The position numbers and the translations under genes were made by a program. Below are positions 31,518 through 32,450 of a DNA stretch of 32,450 bases, in pieces. The stretch covers positions 1 through 32,450 of the forward strand of contig CAZMZR010000039.1 of NCBI GenBank assembly GCA_964570855.1, written 5' to 3'. Source of the stretch: JAFGPS01 sp964570855 (GTDB lineage: Bacteria; Planctomycetota; Phycisphaerae; Sedimentisphaerales; Anaerobacaceae). The notes below the pieces were generated by a model that saw nothing but the letters and a program-made list of their open reading frames with translations, searched no databases and was not told the origin of the DNA. Positions within the stretch are counted from its first letter, which is position 1, and every line of letters begins with the position of its first letter.

Positions 31518-31958
31518 ATATGTGATCTCCCATGAAGCTGGATTCCCATTCCATTATGTTCTGCTTATGGTGTCTTATTTGGCATTCCCGTAAGGGATGG
31601 CCAAGTCCACAAATTGCCGTCGTCCAATGCAAACAGATTCTCCAAATCCGGATTAAGTCGTGTATTTTCGGTTTGGATGGAGACTCTGTCAATCACTTTT
31701 TCTTAAGATATTCGCCCCGAACTCCTGATATGGAGGAAACGACTTACAGAGGTCTTCCTGTTGAAACGAGTTAAATAAACGAATTTTTCACCGGCACAGG
31801 CATTTTAGTCCGAAAATGTCTTATATTCCTTGCTTTGTGCCGTAATTTCCCTCACAAAGTTGATGATTCTTTATCTTATTGAAACGGATATAATGAAAAT
31901 ACTGTAAAAGAGTGGAGAATTCCGCGCCCATTTTGGGACAGATACAAGGTCTGTAACA
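31518..31958. other. Divergent gap between transporter and sigma factor genes
   Basis: About 440 nt with no convincing gene on either strand; the short open frames lack ribosome binding sites. It must hold the promoter of the leftward transporter operon, which I could not place, and the promoter of the rightward sigma gene (candidate at 31889-31894). Confidence 0.5.
31889..31894 (+). promoter_or_regulatory. Candidate -10 element of the sigma factor gene
   Basis: TATAAT, preceded by GAAACGGA. No good -35 lies at 16 to 18 nt, so this is a candidate only. The GTG start of the sigma gene is 65 nt downstream. Confidence 0.3.
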
Positions 31959-32450
31959 GTGGAAGCTGATTCAGCGAAAAAAAAACTAAAGATGTCAGAG
32001 AAAGCAATTGTTGTGGTTCGAGAGCCGGATACGACATTAGTAAAAGCAGCAATCAAAGGGGACCCAGAGAGCTTTACAGAATTGTGTCGGCGATATTATC
32101 CGGCCATGGTCGCAATCGCCCACTCAATTCTTGGAGACAGGGACTTAGCCGAAGATGCCGCCCAGACGGCTTTTGCAAAGGCCGCAGTTAAGCTGCCACA
32201 GATAAAAAATGAAACGAAATTTCCAGGCTGGCTGGCGGTTATTTGCAGGAATGCAGCGAGAGACCTGATCCGGCGTGAAAATGGTCGCCAAAGAGCCGAT
32301 GAGCTTTCAGACATAGTGACAAAAACAAACGCGGCGGCTGCGATTATATTAGTGGCAGTTCTTTTCCTTGGCCGGGACGGGCGTACGCCGGAAATCCCGG
32401 CGGCCGGACATAAAGATGTCACCCATTCGGAAACGAAGTTGATCTCCATG
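31959..32450 (+). CDS. ECF sigma factor, region 2 followed directly by a membrane segment (partial, runs off edge)
   Basis: An open frame of 164 codons reaches the end of the window. GTG 31959 is preferred because AAGG lies about 8 nt upstream; ATG 31992 is the alternative and would remove 11 residues. Residues 24-115 form sigma region 2: LVKAAIKGDPESFTELCRRYYP, then GDRDLAEDAAQTAFAKA (region 2.2) and FPGWLAVICRNAARDLIRR (region 2.3-2.4). Instead of a linker and region 4, the frame continues SDIVTKTNAAAAIILVAVLF as a membrane helix (125-138), then a polar stretch (GRTPEIPAAGHKDVTHSETK). This resembles the start of the membrane proteins that often lie next to planctomycete ECF genes. An internal deletion joining two genes in frame is the simplest reading. 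Confidence 0.72.
   Translation, partial: MEADSAKKKLKMSEKAIVVVREPDTTLVKAAIKGDPESFTELCRRYYPAMVAIAHSILGDRDLAEDAAQTAFAKAAVKLPQIKNETKFPGWLAVICRNAARDLIRRENGRQRADELSDIVTKTNAAAAIILVAVLFLGRDGRTPEIPAAGHKDVTHSETKLISM

Noticed and set aside
31685..31695. PmrA-box half-site CTTAAG upstream of the transporter/sigma gap
   Set aside because: A lone palindromic hexamer without a partner at 11 bp; expected by chance in 32 kb.

Overview
The window looks like a chromosomal segment of a Gram-negative-type bacterium, most likely a member of the Planctomycetota (Phycisphaerae-like). That placement is an inference from the style of the ECF sigma factor at the right edge, the PepSY and 'PAGTF' type secreted proteins, and the DUF362, sugar-isomerase and MtaA-like genes. 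There is no rRNA or complete tRNA to confirm it. Nothing looks like phage structural genes, CRISPR or an intact insertion sequence.

Left part (1-17181): a lipid A / LPS aminoarabinose (Arn) locus with its own two-component system. Reading leftwards from about 12.1 kb the order is: a small leader ORF, an ArnT-like glycosyltransferase, arnB, arnC, arnA, a second ArnT-like glycosyltransferase, a 52-codon remnant of arnD, a membrane-anchored SGNH hydrolase, complete arnD, a DUF2279 (YfiM-like) protein, and canonical arnT cut by the window edge. Genes are tightly packed and several overlap by 4 to 11 nt. Upstream on the same strand are a histidine kinase and an OmpR-type response regulator. Divergent from them lie a third, very divergent ArnT-like protein and a SAM methyltransferase. 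Three promoters (upstream of the arn operon, of the third ArnT-like gene and of the methyltransferase) share a direct repeat of the form CTTMAG-YTTAT-YTTAAG, 10 or 11 nt before a -10-like hexamer. This is the architecture of the enterobacterial PmrA box, and I read the three units as one regulon of the adjacent regulator. No ugd or arnE/arnF is visible in the window.

Middle (17.2-23.1 kb): a loose accessory stretch. It holds a PepSY-like secreted protein running out of frame into the C-terminal piece of another secreted protein, a possible integrase-tail remnant, a sequence identical in layout to a tRNA 3' end (18222-18241), and a 16-bp direct repeat of its acceptor end 2 kb away that brackets a DUF362 membrane protein. 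A strong terminator, a membrane-anchored hypothetical protein, about 730 nt of AT-rich non-coding DNA and a sugar isomerase/epimerase follow.

Right part (23.1-32.45 kb): a GNA1162/CsgG-like lipoprotein with a perfect sigma-70 promoter and its own terminator. Next is a four-gene operon of COG3014 lipoprotein, YcfL, LpoB-like and FlgT/CsgG-like proteins, probably an outer-membrane/peptidoglycan-synthesis module. After it come a GIY-YIG protein between degenerate repeats, a two-gene leftward operon of an Nramp-like transporter and an MtaA/UroD-like methyltransferase, and an ECF sigma factor that appears to have lost region 4 and runs into a membrane segment at the window edge.
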